DNA of 64,000 nucleotides, taken from positions 5,683,499 to 5,747,498 of the forward strand of contig NZ_CP017886.1 in the NCBI RefSeq assembly GCF_001874645.1, in the 5' to 3' direction. This document shows positions 36,991-44,373 of this stretch, in pieces; position 1 is the first letter of the stretch, and the number at the start of each line of letters is the position of its first letter. This DNA comes from Pseudomonas frederiksbergensis. Lineage in GTDB: Bacteria; Pseudomonadota; Gammaproteobacteria; Pseudomonadales; Pseudomonadaceae. The notes beneath the pieces are model-generated. The model saw only the letters and a program-made list of their open reading frames with translations. It did not search any database and was not told where the DNA came from. Both the position numbers and the translations under genes were made by a program.

Positions 36991-37086
36991 ATGACCACCA
37001 ATGACGCTTGGTATTTGCTCATGTTCGTCTTCGGCCTTATGTGTGCCTGGGCGGTAGTTACTGGCTTTGCGGATAACGACCTATGA
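36991..37086 (+). CDS. 31-residue minor coat protein (gpVII/gpIX-like)
   Basis: A very short gene begins MTTNDAWYLLMFVFGLMC and ends ADNDL. It is almost one hydrophobic helix, as are the end proteins pVII and pIX of filamentous phages. Its stop overlaps the start of the adsorption gene (ATGA), which argues it is translated. Confidence 0.72.
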   Translation: MTTNDAWYLLMFVFGLMCAWAVVTGFADNDL

Positions 37087-38471
37087 AAAATTTCTTCCTA
37101 AAGTTCGCGGTAATCAAGATTTTCGTTTTTGCTCTGGTATTCACGCCGTTTTTTGCGTCTGCCGCTTCCGTTGCTGCCTATTCGCCGAAAGTTGGTAATA
37201 CCGTTGCGGGTGTGATTCAGCAAAAGTCGATTGCTCGCGGTTTTGCTGCCAACGATCCAAAATACGGGGCAACCGTTGCAGCTATTGGTACTGCCCTTAC
37301 GATTGTTGCGTCTGCTGCCGTCGGTGGTGCAACTGCACCTTTCTGGTTAACCCTTTTAGTTGGCAGTGCCGTAACTTTCGCCGTCTCTCTGGCTGCGGAC
37401 TCTTTGTACAAATGGGCATTTAACAGTGACGGTTCTATCGCTGTGACTGGCTCGCAACCAAATGATGGTTATTCCGACCCAATTGGCACGTATACCCCTC
37501 AACCAACTGTTATTGGTGGCCCTTATCTTTCTATCGGTGGAAGTACTTGTGCTTCGGGTTCTCCCGCCACGGTTGCACTTTGCGTCTATGGCGATCCTCT
37601 CTATAACAATGGAAAGACCAACGTTCACGTAAATAGCTGCGTGCAACAAGGCCCAGGCTTTTTGTGTAACGTCGGCTGGACTGATATCAATGGTCAGCCA
37701 GGCAGTGAGTCGATGAGTGTTTTTGGTTACACGTCGGGCTCTATGAGTGCCTGTCCTACTAATGCTTATTACAAGAACGGTGGCTGTGTAACCGCTTCTG
37801 GAAGCCCCTCACCTAATGCCGGTCAGTCGCAAGACAAGCCGAATGCTTCACCGGCTCAGGCGTTGGCATCGGTTCCCGCGGCTGATCTGTCGAAGCCTGC
37901 AAACCCTGCTTTGATGGCTGACACCATCAACAAAGCTTGGCAGAAAGCGGCTATGGATCCGATGTATCAGGGAGTTCCTTATTCCTACTCCGATCCCGTA
38001 ACGGCTGCTGACGTTGCTGCATGGCAGGCCTCTAACCCAGCCTCGTACCCAACGGTGCAGGATTTGCTGTCGAAGGCGGTCAACCCGGCGACCGGTTCGG
38101 TTCCAGTTACCGCACCTGGAACAGGGACTGTTACCCCACCAGTGACCAATCCGGGAACGAACCCGACGACGATTAACGTTACCGTCGATCTCGGGCCAAA
38201 TCCGGGTGTTCCGACGCCGGGTTTAGAAGCAACTCCAACTGGCTCCCAAATTTTGGCGCCGTTGTTGAACATGATGCCGGGGCTTAAAGCGTTCCAAGTT
38301 CCGAACCATTCAGCGGAATGTCCGAAGCCTCAATTCGATTTGCCGGTTATCAATACGCATGTCGTGATGGATGCCCAGTGCAAGTTGTTTGAAGACGTTC
38401 GGCCTCAACTTTTTAGCGGTGCGTTTTTGGCGTGGGTTATTGCCGCGCTCTTTATCGTTCTTTCGGCGTGA
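37083..38471 (+). CDS. Adsorption / attachment protein (gpIII-like)
   Basis: This is 462 residues. A signal peptide (IFVFALVFTPFFASAA) precedes an exported region. A cysteine-bearing domain (about 160-250, with pairs such as GGSTCASGS/VALCVYG and NSCVQQGPGFLCNVG) could be disulfide-bonded. A low-complexity linker follows (PVTAPGTGTVTPPVTNPGTN). The C-terminus ends in one membrane anchor (SGAFLAWVIAALFIVLSA). This is the order of pIII-type receptor-binding proteins. The gene lies between the small coat gene and gpVI, where gene III belongs. Confidence 0.85.
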   Translation: MKNFFLKFAVIKIFVFALVFTPFFASAASVAAYSPKVGNTVAGVIQQKSIARGFAANDPKYGATVAAIGTALTIVASAAVGGATAPFWLTLLVGSAVTFAVSLAADSLYKWAFNSDGSIAVTGSQPNDGYSDPIGTYTPQPTVIGGPYLSIGGSTCASGSPATVALCVYGDPLYNNGKTNVHVNSCVQQGPGFLCNVGWTDINGQPGSESMSVFGYTSGSMSACPTNAYYKNGGCVTASGSPSPNAGQSQDKPNASPAQALASVPAADLSKPANPALMADTINKAWQKAAMDPMYQGVPYSYSDPVTAADVAAWQASNPASYPTVQDLLSKAVNPATGSVPVTAPGTGTVTPPVTNPGTNPTTINVTVDLGPNPGVPTPGLEATPTGSQILAPLLNMMPGLKAFQVPNHSAECPKPQFDLPVINTHVVMDAQCKLFEDVRPQLFSGAFLAWVIAALFIVLSA

Positions 38472-38479
38472 GGTGAACC

Positions 38480-38767
38480 ATGTTTGCTATTTTACTTTCC
38501 GCTGTTAACACGTTGCTCGCGTTCCTGGTGCGAGGGGTATTAATCAAGTTTGTCGTTTTCACGGCCTTGTATTTCATTGTGTCCGAGCTGGTTTCTGCCA
38601 TGGTGTCATTGCTGCCTAACGGCAGCTCTTTGACTTCGGCCTTCACTGGTATTAGTTCGGCTACTTGGTATTTCCTTGATCTCTTCGCAGCTTCGCAAGG
38701 CATTCCGCTTATCATTGCCGCGCTTGTAACTCGGTTCATCATCCGCCGTATTCCGGTAATTGGCTGA
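38480..38767 (+). CDS. Minor coat protein gpVI-like (DUF2523)
   Basis: This is 95 residues with three hydrophobic segments (LLSAVNTLLAFLVRGVLI, FVVFTALYFIVSELVSAMVS and GIPLIIAALVTRFIIRRI). That is the DUF2523 pattern of inovirus gpVI, which caps the adsorption end of the virion with pIII. It overlaps the Zot start by 1 bp. Confidence 0.83.
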   Translation: MFAILLSAVNTLLAFLVRGVLIKFVVFTALYFIVSELVSAMVSLLPNGSSLTSAFTGISSATWYFLDLFAASQGIPLIIAALVTRFIIRRIPVIG

Positions 38768-39822
38768 TGCCTATTAATGCCTATACCGGGCTGATGGGCT
38801 CGGGCAAAAGCTTCGAGTGTGTCGTCTCCGTTATCGTCCCAGCGGTCGCTAAAGGGCGCCGGGTTGTGACAAACGTCGACGGTATCGACTCCGATGCCAT
38901 CCGTGCATACATCAACGAGAAACAGGGCATTGCCCTGGAGAAACTCGGCGAAGTGGTGCACTGCCAAAACGAAGACGTTTTCAAGGCTGATTTTTTGCCA
39001 CACGGCCAGCCGGTGGACACGTTCTGCCAGCCCGGTGATTTGATCTGCATCGACGAAGCTTGGCGATTCTGGGGTTCTGATTCGAAGATCGGCACCGAAC
39101 ACCGGATTTTCTTCCGCGAGCATCGTCACTATGCCCACGCTGAAACCGGTGTGACCTGTGACCTGGTACTTATGGTTCAGGACATTTCCGACCTTCATCG
39201 CATCTTGAAAACGGTGGTCGAGCTGTCGTTTCGTACCACCAAAATTAAGTCGCTGGGTTTGAATAAAATCTACCGAGTTGAGATGTGGGAAGGCTGGAAA
39301 CAGACGGCCAAAGCCCGTGTTGACGTGATGAATAAAAAGTATGACCCGGAGATTTTCCCGCTCTATTCGTCGTACTCAGGCGGTCACGGCAAAGAAGTCC
39401 AGGTGGATGACCGACAGAACATCCTGAAAAACCCAAAGGTCTGGTTTTTCCTGTTCATGATTGTTTTCGGCGGTGTCGGGTCGGTCTGGGGTGTCCTGCA
39501 CTTCTTCAACCGTGGTGCTGCTCCCGCTACGGTCGTTCAGCAAGCCGCAAGCGCCGCGCAACCAGCGCCCAATATTGTGCCTTCTGCTCCTTCTCAGGTG
39601 CTTTCCACTGAATGGCGTATTGCTGGGGAAATTGTCGTTGATGGTCAGCGACAAGTCGTCCTGGTGAACACTGACGGCGTGATCCGTTACGAGCATCCGA
39701 GCAACTTCCAGAATTCAGGCCGCGTTATGACTGGTCAACTCGACGGCCAGCGCGTCAGCACCTTCAGCGGTGGCAAGCCTCCGGCCGCGTCCTCCGTTCC
39801 TCTCCCTGGTAAAAATCCATGA
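38767..39822 (+). CDS. Zot-family assembly ATPase (gpI-like)
   Basis: This 351-residue inner-membrane motor extrudes virions. The cytoplasmic domain has Walker A GLMGSGKS (residues 8-15) and Walker B LICIDEAWRFWG (about 94). A single membrane helix (WFFLFMIVFGGVGSVWGVLHF, about 225-245) follows, then a periplasmic domain with a proline/alanine linker that contacts the secretin. The name comes from the Vibrio CTXphi homologue; toxin activity is not implied. It overlaps the secretin start by 4 bp. Confidence 0.92.
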   Translation: MPINAYTGLMGSGKSFECVVSVIVPAVAKGRRVVTNVDGIDSDAIRAYINEKQGIALEKLGEVVHCQNEDVFKADFLPHGQPVDTFCQPGDLICIDEAWRFWGSDSKIGTEHRIFFREHRHYAHAETGVTCDLVLMVQDISDLHRILKTVVELSFRTTKIKSLGLNKIYRVEMWEGWKQTAKARVDVMNKKYDPEIFPLYSSYSGGHGKEVQVDDRQNILKNPKVWFFLFMIVFGGVGSVWGVLHFFNRGAAPATVVQQAASAAQPAPNIVPSAPSQVLSTEWRIAGEIVVDGQRQVVLVNTDGVIRYEHPSNFQNSGRVMTGQLDGQRVSTFSGGKPPAASSVPLPGKNP

Positions 39823-41039
39823 TCCGGTTCTTGTTATTGTGCCTGTTGTCATTTTCCGCGATTGCCGCCGATAAGCAGGCGCCGTATCAGTTCGATCTGA
39901 CCGGCTTGCCGATTGGCCAAGTGGCTCAAATTTTCTATGCCGATGCCTTCCGTAAGCCCTACATCCTGTCGCCGGAAGTGCTCGAGGACGGTCGGCCTGT
40001 GTCGTTGCGTGTTCAGGGCTCCGCCGTCCAGGTGCGCGCCGATTTCGTCCGTCTTCTTGATGCCTTTGGTTACGCTGTTACGCAGCGCAACGGCGTCGAT
40101 CACGTCATGCCGAAAAAAGAGCCAGCACCGCCTCCTGGTGAATACTTTCTGTACCGACCGCTTTACCGCGATGTGGCCTATCTGTCCGAAACGCTCGCGC
40201 CATTGTTCCAGGGAAAATTTGGTGTTGATCGCGGGATTTCTGTTCCTGGTCAAACTCCGATGACCGGATCTGCTCCGCGTGGATCGGCTGCCAGCCTGTT
40301 AAATCGTGATGCTGATCAGCTGGTTTTTGTCGGTACAAAGGCTGAAATTGCCAACTTGCGTTCGTTGTTGCCCCAGGTTGATATCGAGATGGGCGAAGTG
40401 ATGTTGCGTAGTGCAGTTTATGAGGTTCAAACCGGCGACCGTGACGGTTCCGCTTTTTCCCTGGCTGCCTCGTTGCTCAAGGGTAAAGTATCGATCAACT
40501 TGGCCGGTAATCCGCTCGATAACTCCGTCAGCATTAGTACGGGCGACTTCAATGCCGTCCTGTCGGCTCTGTCGTCCGATTCGCGTTTTAAGGTGGTCAG
40601 TCAGCCGAGTTTGCGTGTGCGATCAGGTAAAGAAGCGACGATAAACGTCGGTGCAGAAGTGCCGGTGCTGGGTGCCTTGTCGTATCCGCAAGGTGCTGGC
40701 CAAGCTGTCCAGTCGGTCGAATATCGTAACTCTGGGGTGATTTTTACCATCACCCCTCAGGTGCGCCAGGCTGTTGTCGATCTGACCATTGATCAGCAGC
40801 TTTCCAACTTCGTGCAGACCACTACCGGCGTGAATGGAAGCCCGACTTTGACCAAGCGGCAATTGACTACAAACGTGCAGATGCGCAACGCCGAGGTGGT
40901 CATTTTGGGTGGATTGACCGAGGAAAAAACCTCAGAAACGCAAACTGGCCTATCTTTCCTGCCGTCTATTTTCCGTTCCAAGGTTACTGAGTCGAGCAAA
41001 TCGGAAATCTTGCTGGTTATCCAGATGATGAGGATGTGA
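39819..41039 (+). CDS. Phage-encoded secretin (gpIV-like outer-membrane channel)
   Basis: This is 406 residues with a signal peptide (LLLCLLSFSAIAA). N0/N1 periplasmic domains follow (PYQFDLTGLPIGQVAQIF, then VSLRVQGSAVQVRADFVRLLD), then the secretin core with VPVLGALSYPQGAGQ, IFTITPQVRQAVVDLTIDQQ and VILGGLTEEKTSETQTGLSFLP. Having its own secretin means the phage need not borrow a host type II or IV channel, unlike CTXphi. It ends the assembly operon. Confidence 0.9.
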   Translation: MIRFLLLCLLSFSAIAADKQAPYQFDLTGLPIGQVAQIFYADAFRKPYILSPEVLEDGRPVSLRVQGSAVQVRADFVRLLDAFGYAVTQRNGVDHVMPKKEPAPPPGEYFLYRPLYRDVAYLSETLAPLFQGKFGVDRGISVPGQTPMTGSAPRGSAASLLNRDADQLVFVGTKAEIANLRSLLPQVDIEMGEVMLRSAVYEVQTGDRDGSAFSLAASLLKGKVSINLAGNPLDNSVSISTGDFNAVLSALSSDSRFKVVSQPSLRVRSGKEATINVGAEVPVLGALSYPQGAGQAVQSVEYRNSGVIFTITPQVRQAVVDLTIDQQLSNFVQTTTGVNGSPTLTKRQLTTNVQMRNAEVVILGGLTEEKTSETQTGLSFLPSIFRSKVTESSKSEILLVIQMMRM

Positions 41040-41067
41040 GGGCAGGGTGCTTCAATCAGTCAGAACC

Positions 41068-41105
41068 CGTAGGAGCGGGCATGCCCGCAGCGCGTCAGCG
41101 CGAGG
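41068..41105. repeat. REP-like palindrome, copy 1
   Basis: GTAGGAGCGGGCATGCCCGC contains a perfect palindrome (41075-41088) and resembles Pseudomonas REP units (GTGGGAGCGGGCTTGCCCGC). It lies 30 bp after the secretin stop and could terminate or stabilise the long operon transcript. Confidence 0.7.
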
Positions 41106-41129
41106 ACTTGACCACTCCTATGGGTACAT

Positions 41130-41372
41130 TCATAGAGTAAATAGGGGAGGAGGGATGCGTTGACGGCGCTGTTCCGCGTCTGGCTTGCGCATCACCTCTT
41201 TTAGGCGCTGGGAAGGACCTTCAAGGTCTGACGGCGCCGCGCCGCTAACAGCAAGCATTAACGCATCGCGGCGTTTCTTTTTGCCGTCCATGATTTCAGC
41301 GAAACTACTTTCTGACGGAATATGCTGGCTCATCATCGCTGCCTTTGGCTGTGCGTCATTGGATGCTAGCAC
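41130..41372 (-). CDS. Small hypothetical phage protein
   Basis: This is 80 residues, or 66 if started at MSQHIPSESSFAEIMDG. It is basic and helical with a proline-rich tail (RQRIPPPLF). No family is recognised. It lies opposite to its neighbours between the REP-like palindrome and the end module. Confidence 0.55.
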   Translation of the reverse strand: MLASNDAQPKAAMMSQHIPSESSFAEIMDGKKKRRDALMLAVSGAAPSDLEGPSQRLKEVMRKPDAEQRRQRIPPPLFTL

Positions 41373-41457
41373 GGGCTTGATTCGCCGTAGTTCGGGCTCG
41401 ACACCTTGTCGATTTAGCAGCTAAATTTCAGACCGTTCCTTCCGGCGTTCAACCGGC

Positions 41458-41472
41458 TTTTCACCGTGAAAA
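41458..41472. promoter_or_regulatory. TTTTCACCGTGAAAA palindrome, copy 1
   Basis: This is the partner of the palindrome at 32823. It lies 86 bp before the gene at 41544 and next to the 16-bp inverted repeat at 41486. Confidence 0.5.
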
Positions 41473-41485
41473 TCTGAGTATCTTG

Positions 41486-41523
41486 TTATAACTAAACTAA
41501 AGAACTATTTAGTTTAGTTATAA
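41486..41523. promoter_or_regulatory. 16-bp-arm inverted repeat (operator), copy 1
   Basis: TTATAACTAAACTAAA and its exact complement TTTAGTTTAGTTATAA flank GAACTA. The right arm overlaps a TATAAT-like -10 box, 20 bp before the gene at 41544, so binding would block its promoter. Confidence 0.7.
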
Positions 41524-41543
41524 TGCAATGGAATATGTAGAGT

Positions 41544-41939
41544 ATGAATATGCAGGGAACTGAAAAGCAGAAAGCGCTGGCCACCTTGATTAAGGCGGAA
41601 GCTGTTCAGTCAATCGCTGCTGCGGGGCTTTCGGCTCCCCATTTCCGCGATGCATGTGCTGCCTTGTCGGAAGCGGTCGAGGCTATTACAGATTCATCCT
41701 GGATCATTTCCAACCGCTACAACCTTGGACTTAAAACGGGCTTCATTTATGGCACGGATCGGCCCACGATCACCGCTCAGGAAGTCTCATACCATCAGTT
41801 GTTACGCAACGAGCATTGGCGAAATCCCTATCTGCGCAAAGGAACCTCCAGCTTCACCAAGCAACATCAGGCCGCGTTAAAAGCCATGTTTCAGGAAGCA
41901 TGGCGACTTGAGCGGATTTCTCCCGAGGTGATCCAATGA
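41544..41939 (+). CDS. Hypothetical phage accessory protein
   Basis: This is 131 residues, soluble and mostly helical (ALATLIKAEAVQSIAAAGLS, then ALKAMFQEAWRLERISPEV). No family is recognised. It has its own palindromic promoter and overlaps the antidote-like gene by 4 bp (ATGA), the layout of a two-gene module such as a toxin-antitoxin pair, though no toxin fold is visible. Confidence 0.68.
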   Translation: MNMQGTEKQKALATLIKAEAVQSIAAAGLSAPHFRDACAALSEAVEAITDSSWIISNRYNLGLKTGFIYGTDRPTITAQEVSYHQLLRNEHWRNPYLRKGTSSFTKQHQAALKAMFQEAWRLERISPEVIQ

Positions 41940-42121
41940 CAGAGCCAATTTATGATTATGACCCAGCTGACTCGCTGGTTGATTCAGAGGCCGTAGCTGT
42001 CTTTTTGGCTGATGCTCACGACACGGGTGACGCGGCTTTCATTGCCGAAGCGATGGCCGTTGTTGCACGTGCCAAGTTTCGTATCGATGCAGATGACGAA
42101 GGACAGAAGCCATCGTTCTGA
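41936..42121 (+). CDS. Short addiction-module-antidote-like protein
   Basis: This is 61 residues. YDPADSLVDSEAVAVFLADA followed by GDAAFIAEAMAVVARAK matches the N-terminal half of the HI1420-type antidote family (about 95-100 residues). The C-terminal helix-turn-helix normally found after ARAKG is missing and is replaced by a short acidic tail. It may be a shortened, dimerisation-only version. It lies 75 bp before the att junction. Confidence 0.72.
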   Translation: MTEPIYDYDPADSLVDSEAVAVFLADAHDTGDAAFIAEAMAVVARAKFRIDADDEGQKPSF

Positions 42122-42195
42122 AGCCGTGTTGCTACTAGCAACACCTGATCACCTGGTGAAAAGGACTGAGCAGAGCCCCACAAGGAGAATCCTTA

Positions 42196-42310
42196 GGTTC
42201 GCATAATATCGATGACGTTATGGTAGCTATGCCGTCGAGATCGACGAATTTAGCGCCGGGATAATGGCGAAGCCCCGGCGCTGAATTTATCCATAACGTC
42301 CATTATGCGA
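42196..42310. other. Phage-phage attachment junction with foldback hairpin
   Basis: This has the same hairpin as at 32257, but with the phage XerC arm GGTTCGCATAA (42196-42206) instead of the chromosomal CTTTCGCATAA. It is the attP sequence as it would be in the free phage. Confidence 0.8.
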
Positions 42311-42319
42311 GGCTCATGA

Positions 42320-42365
42320 CTTACTTACGTAAGGGGTGACGTAAGTAAGTGATTACGTAAGTAAG
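42320..42365. promoter_or_regulatory. ACGTAAGTAAG repeat cluster, copy 2
   Basis: Two direct and one inverted ACGTAAGTAAG, as at 32381-32426. Confidence 0.55.
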
Positions 42366-42457
42366 GGTAGGTTGCTGCTGGTTTTTCATTTTCGCGTCCG
42401 CGAAAATTGACCCTATAACCTTCGGTTAAATGCTGTTTCTGCGCCCAGGTGGAATTG

Positions 42458-42751
42458 ATGACAGAGCAAGAAAGCTACGCCAGTGTCTGGGACGCAATAT
42501 GCGATTCACCAGGTGAAGCGACCGTCATGAAGCTCAAGTCGGAGCTGCTGATGGTTTTGCAGACTCGCGTCAAAAGCTGCTCGGGCAAGGAAGAGGCGGC
42601 TGCTTTTCTTGGCATTACCAAGCCGCGGCTAACTGAGTTAGTCCAGGGCAAAATAGATCGTTTCACCCTTGAGCAGCTCGTCCAGTTGCTTGTAGCTGCC
42701 GGCCTGGACGTAGAAATCCAGGTCAAACCTCGACTGCCCGAAGGGCATTAG
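42458..42751 (+). CDS. XRE/HigA-like (HTH_37) regulator, copy 2
   Basis: Identical in translation to the gene at 32519. In this copy it lies downstream of the antidote-like gene of copy 1 across the attP junction, so both antitoxin-like genes meet in the circular phage too. Confidence 0.82.
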   Translation: MTEQESYASVWDAICDSPGEATVMKLKSELLMVLQTRVKSCSGKEEAAAFLGITKPRLTELVQGKIDRFTLEQLVQLLVAAGLDVEIQVKPRLPEGH

Positions 42752-42761
42752 GCGCCATGAT

Positions 42762-42776
42762 TTTTCACGGTGAAAA
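42762..42776. promoter_or_regulatory. TTTTCACGGTGAAAA palindrome, copy 2
   Basis: Same as 32823-32837. Confidence 0.5.
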
Positions 42777-42827
42777 CTCGATCTTTCCGCGCCGATACCC
42801 GGCAACGCCGGCCGATCTTCAGGCAAA

Positions 42828-42861
42828 GAAAAACCCCAGCGATCGCTAGACCACTGGGGTT
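42828..42861 (-). terminator. Terminator for the minus-strand accessory genes, copy 2
   Basis: Same AACCCCAG/CTGGGGTT stem and minus-strand T run as at 32889. Confidence 0.75.
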
Positions 42862-42950
42862 CCCTTCGCGGGTCGCGTTCCCAGAATCACGCACCTGGTA
42901 CTTCGCGCCCTAATTACTGCTTTTGCTCTGTTGCGTGACGCAACACGGTT

Positions 42951-43376
42951 TCATGATTCCGCTGATTCTTCATCCCAAGCGGTTACATATTCTTCCTTGT
43001 CAGCGATTTTCGCTGCTTGTGCGTAGTCTTCTTTGAACTCCGGATCGTCCAGCCACCCCGGTACCATTTGATCAGCGCTGTTGTTCCATCTGTGGTACAT
43101 CGCGAGAAGGATTCTCTGGATGTCAGTCGCGTCCAGGGCAGTTTCTGCGGAGCTTACAAATTCGTCCTGCATCAGGGTCACAAGCATGTCTACCCGGCTT
43201 TTTTCTTGGGCCGCTTTCATCTTCTTGAACAAGGCCACGCTTGCTTCTGTCGTCTCTATTGTTTCCACCGTCTGCGAGTCCTCGTAGCGGGAAATATTGT
43301 TTCTGACCACACGCGCTTTTTTGGCTTTTTCCTTGGCTCTTTGAGCCCGTTTCGCTTGCTTCTGTGACGATGCCAT
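42951..43376 (-). CDS. Hypothetical phage protein, basic N-terminus, copy 2
   Basis: Identical in translation to 33012-33437: a lysine/arginine-rich helical start and an acidic tail, family not recognised. Confidence 0.7.
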   Translation of the reverse strand: MASSQKQAKRAQRAKEKAKKARVVRNNISRYEDSQTVETIETTEASVALFKKMKAAQEKSRVDMLVTLMQDEFVSSAETALDATDIQRILLAMYHRWNNSADQMVPGWLDDPEFKEDYAQAAKIADKEEYVTAWDEESAES

Positions 43377-43439
43377 GGGTTTTTCTTACCTAGAAGGTGC
43401 CGCGATTGTCGTCAAATAGTCGTGGTATTGACCATGTCA

Positions 43440-43754
43440 TTACGTTTTATAGATCCGCTTGAACCAGGTGCGCTCACGAAAAAAACGTCTGCAATTTTTG
43501 AAGGAAAACCACCAACCTAGAAGCGTGGTAGCTCCGCAGACGATCCATAAGACTGTGCTGTTTGTGATGGAGAGCAGGTCATGAAACAGCTTTCCTACCA
43601 AGAAGCCCGCTACGACCGAAAGCACTGTCAGCGTTATAGCGATAAAAGGAGGCGTGCCGTAGCTAATCTCTGCGTGGCAGCCTCGGCATACGCGGGCTCC
43701 CCATGGGACATTGTTCATGCAATGCGGACATGACAGATTTCTATCCGAACTCAC
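43440..43754 (-). CDS. Zinc-ribbon, two-helix membrane protein, copy 2
   Basis: Identical in translation to 33501-33815: two CxxC pairs, then two membrane helices. Confidence 0.75.
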   Translation of the reverse strand: MSSDRNLSCPHCMNNVPWGARVCRGCHAEISYGTPPFIAITLTVLSVVAGFLVGKLFHDLLSITNSTVLWIVCGATTLLGWWFSFKNCRRFFRERTWFKRIYKT

Positions 43755-43811
43755 GTTTCACTCCTTTGACCTGGTGTCGGCACTTTTTGGAATTGGTTTT
43801 GGTTGAAGCGG

Positions 43812-43835
43812 GTGGGGGTGCTGTTACACCCCCAC
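43812..43835. repeat. Hairpin between repressor and zinc-ribbon gene, copy 2
   Basis: Same GTGGGGGTG/CACCCCCAC stem as at 33873. Confidence 0.45.
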
Positions 43836-43884
43836 TTTAGTACGGAATCCCGTATTTCCAGCATCCATGAATGACTGGCTTTTT

Positions 43885-44241
43885 CTACCTCAAGGCTTCC
43901 TGTTCGTATCCGAAAAGCACACCTTTTAGGGCAATTTTTGCCTGATGCCGAATCTCTGGCGGCAGTGCCTCAAATCGCTTCAGGATAGGAACCATGTCTT
44001 GGGAAACCAACATTTCAGACGGGTCGAGCAGTAGTTCGTCCGTCGTGGTTCCAAGCACATGTGCAAGGCTTACAACCTTGTCCGCAGATGGCATTCCACG
44101 ACCTGCCTCGTAGGACGTGTAACTCGATTTACTAACGCCTGCAGCCTCCCAAACCGCTTGTTGCGTTAAGCCCTTCGCCTCTCGGTAGCGCTTAAGATTT
44201 GCACCAATGGTCACGGCTCTGTCACCTGAGTGGTTGTTCAT
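43885..44241 (-). CDS. Phage repressor (XRE-family HTH), copy 2
   Basis: Identical in translation to 33946-34302. Two repressor copies in the tandem array would raise the immunity dose. Confidence 0.85.
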   Translation of the reverse strand: MNNHSGDRAVTIGANLKRYREAKGLTQQAVWEAAGVSKSSYTSYEAGRGMPSADKVVSLAHVLGTTTDELLLDPSEMLVSQDMVPILKRFEALPPEIRHQAKIALKGVLFGYEQEALR

Positions 44242-44273
44242 GTGACCTATCCTATTCGCTGGATACTCGTACA

Positions 44274-44291
44274 GTACCGATATATCGGTAC
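44274..44291. promoter_or_regulatory. 18-bp palindromic operator, copy 2
   Basis: GTACCGATATATCGGTAC, as at 34335. Confidence 0.65.
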
Positions 44292-44339
44292 ATTTATGCT
44301 TGCATTTCACAATTACAAGGTCTCATAATCCTGCCAGTT

Positions 44340-44355
44340 CTGTATTGGAATACAG
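44340..44355. promoter_or_regulatory. Second operator-like palindrome before rep, copy 2
   Basis: CTGTATT-GG-AATACAG, as at 34401. Confidence 0.55.
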
Positions 44356-44373
44356 ATATTGACAGGTAATGGC

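Larger units (their letters stand above)
32257..42195. mobile_element. Filamentous (inovirus-type) prophage, copy 1
   Basis: This is a 9,939-bp unit bounded by XerC-arm sequences: CTTTCGCATAA at 32257 (chromosomal version) and GGTTCGCATAA at 42196 (phage version). It encodes a repressor, Rep, ssDNA-binding protein, coat proteins, adsorption protein, a Zot ATPase and a secretin, but no integrase. It is repeated head to tail at 42196-52134. The left edge lacks a usable XerD arm; a full dif is found only at the far right of the array (52135). Confidence 0.93.

Noticed and set aside
38452..39198. A 248-residue minus-strand frame opposite gpVI and Zot (also at 48391-49137).
   Set aside because: It overlaps two strong phage genes on the other strand and has no start signal or domain.
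38767..39822. Reading Zot as an enterotoxin.
   Set aside because: In filamentous phages this protein is the gpI assembly ATPase; Walker motifs and the single membrane helix support that role, and nothing in the sequence supports toxicity.
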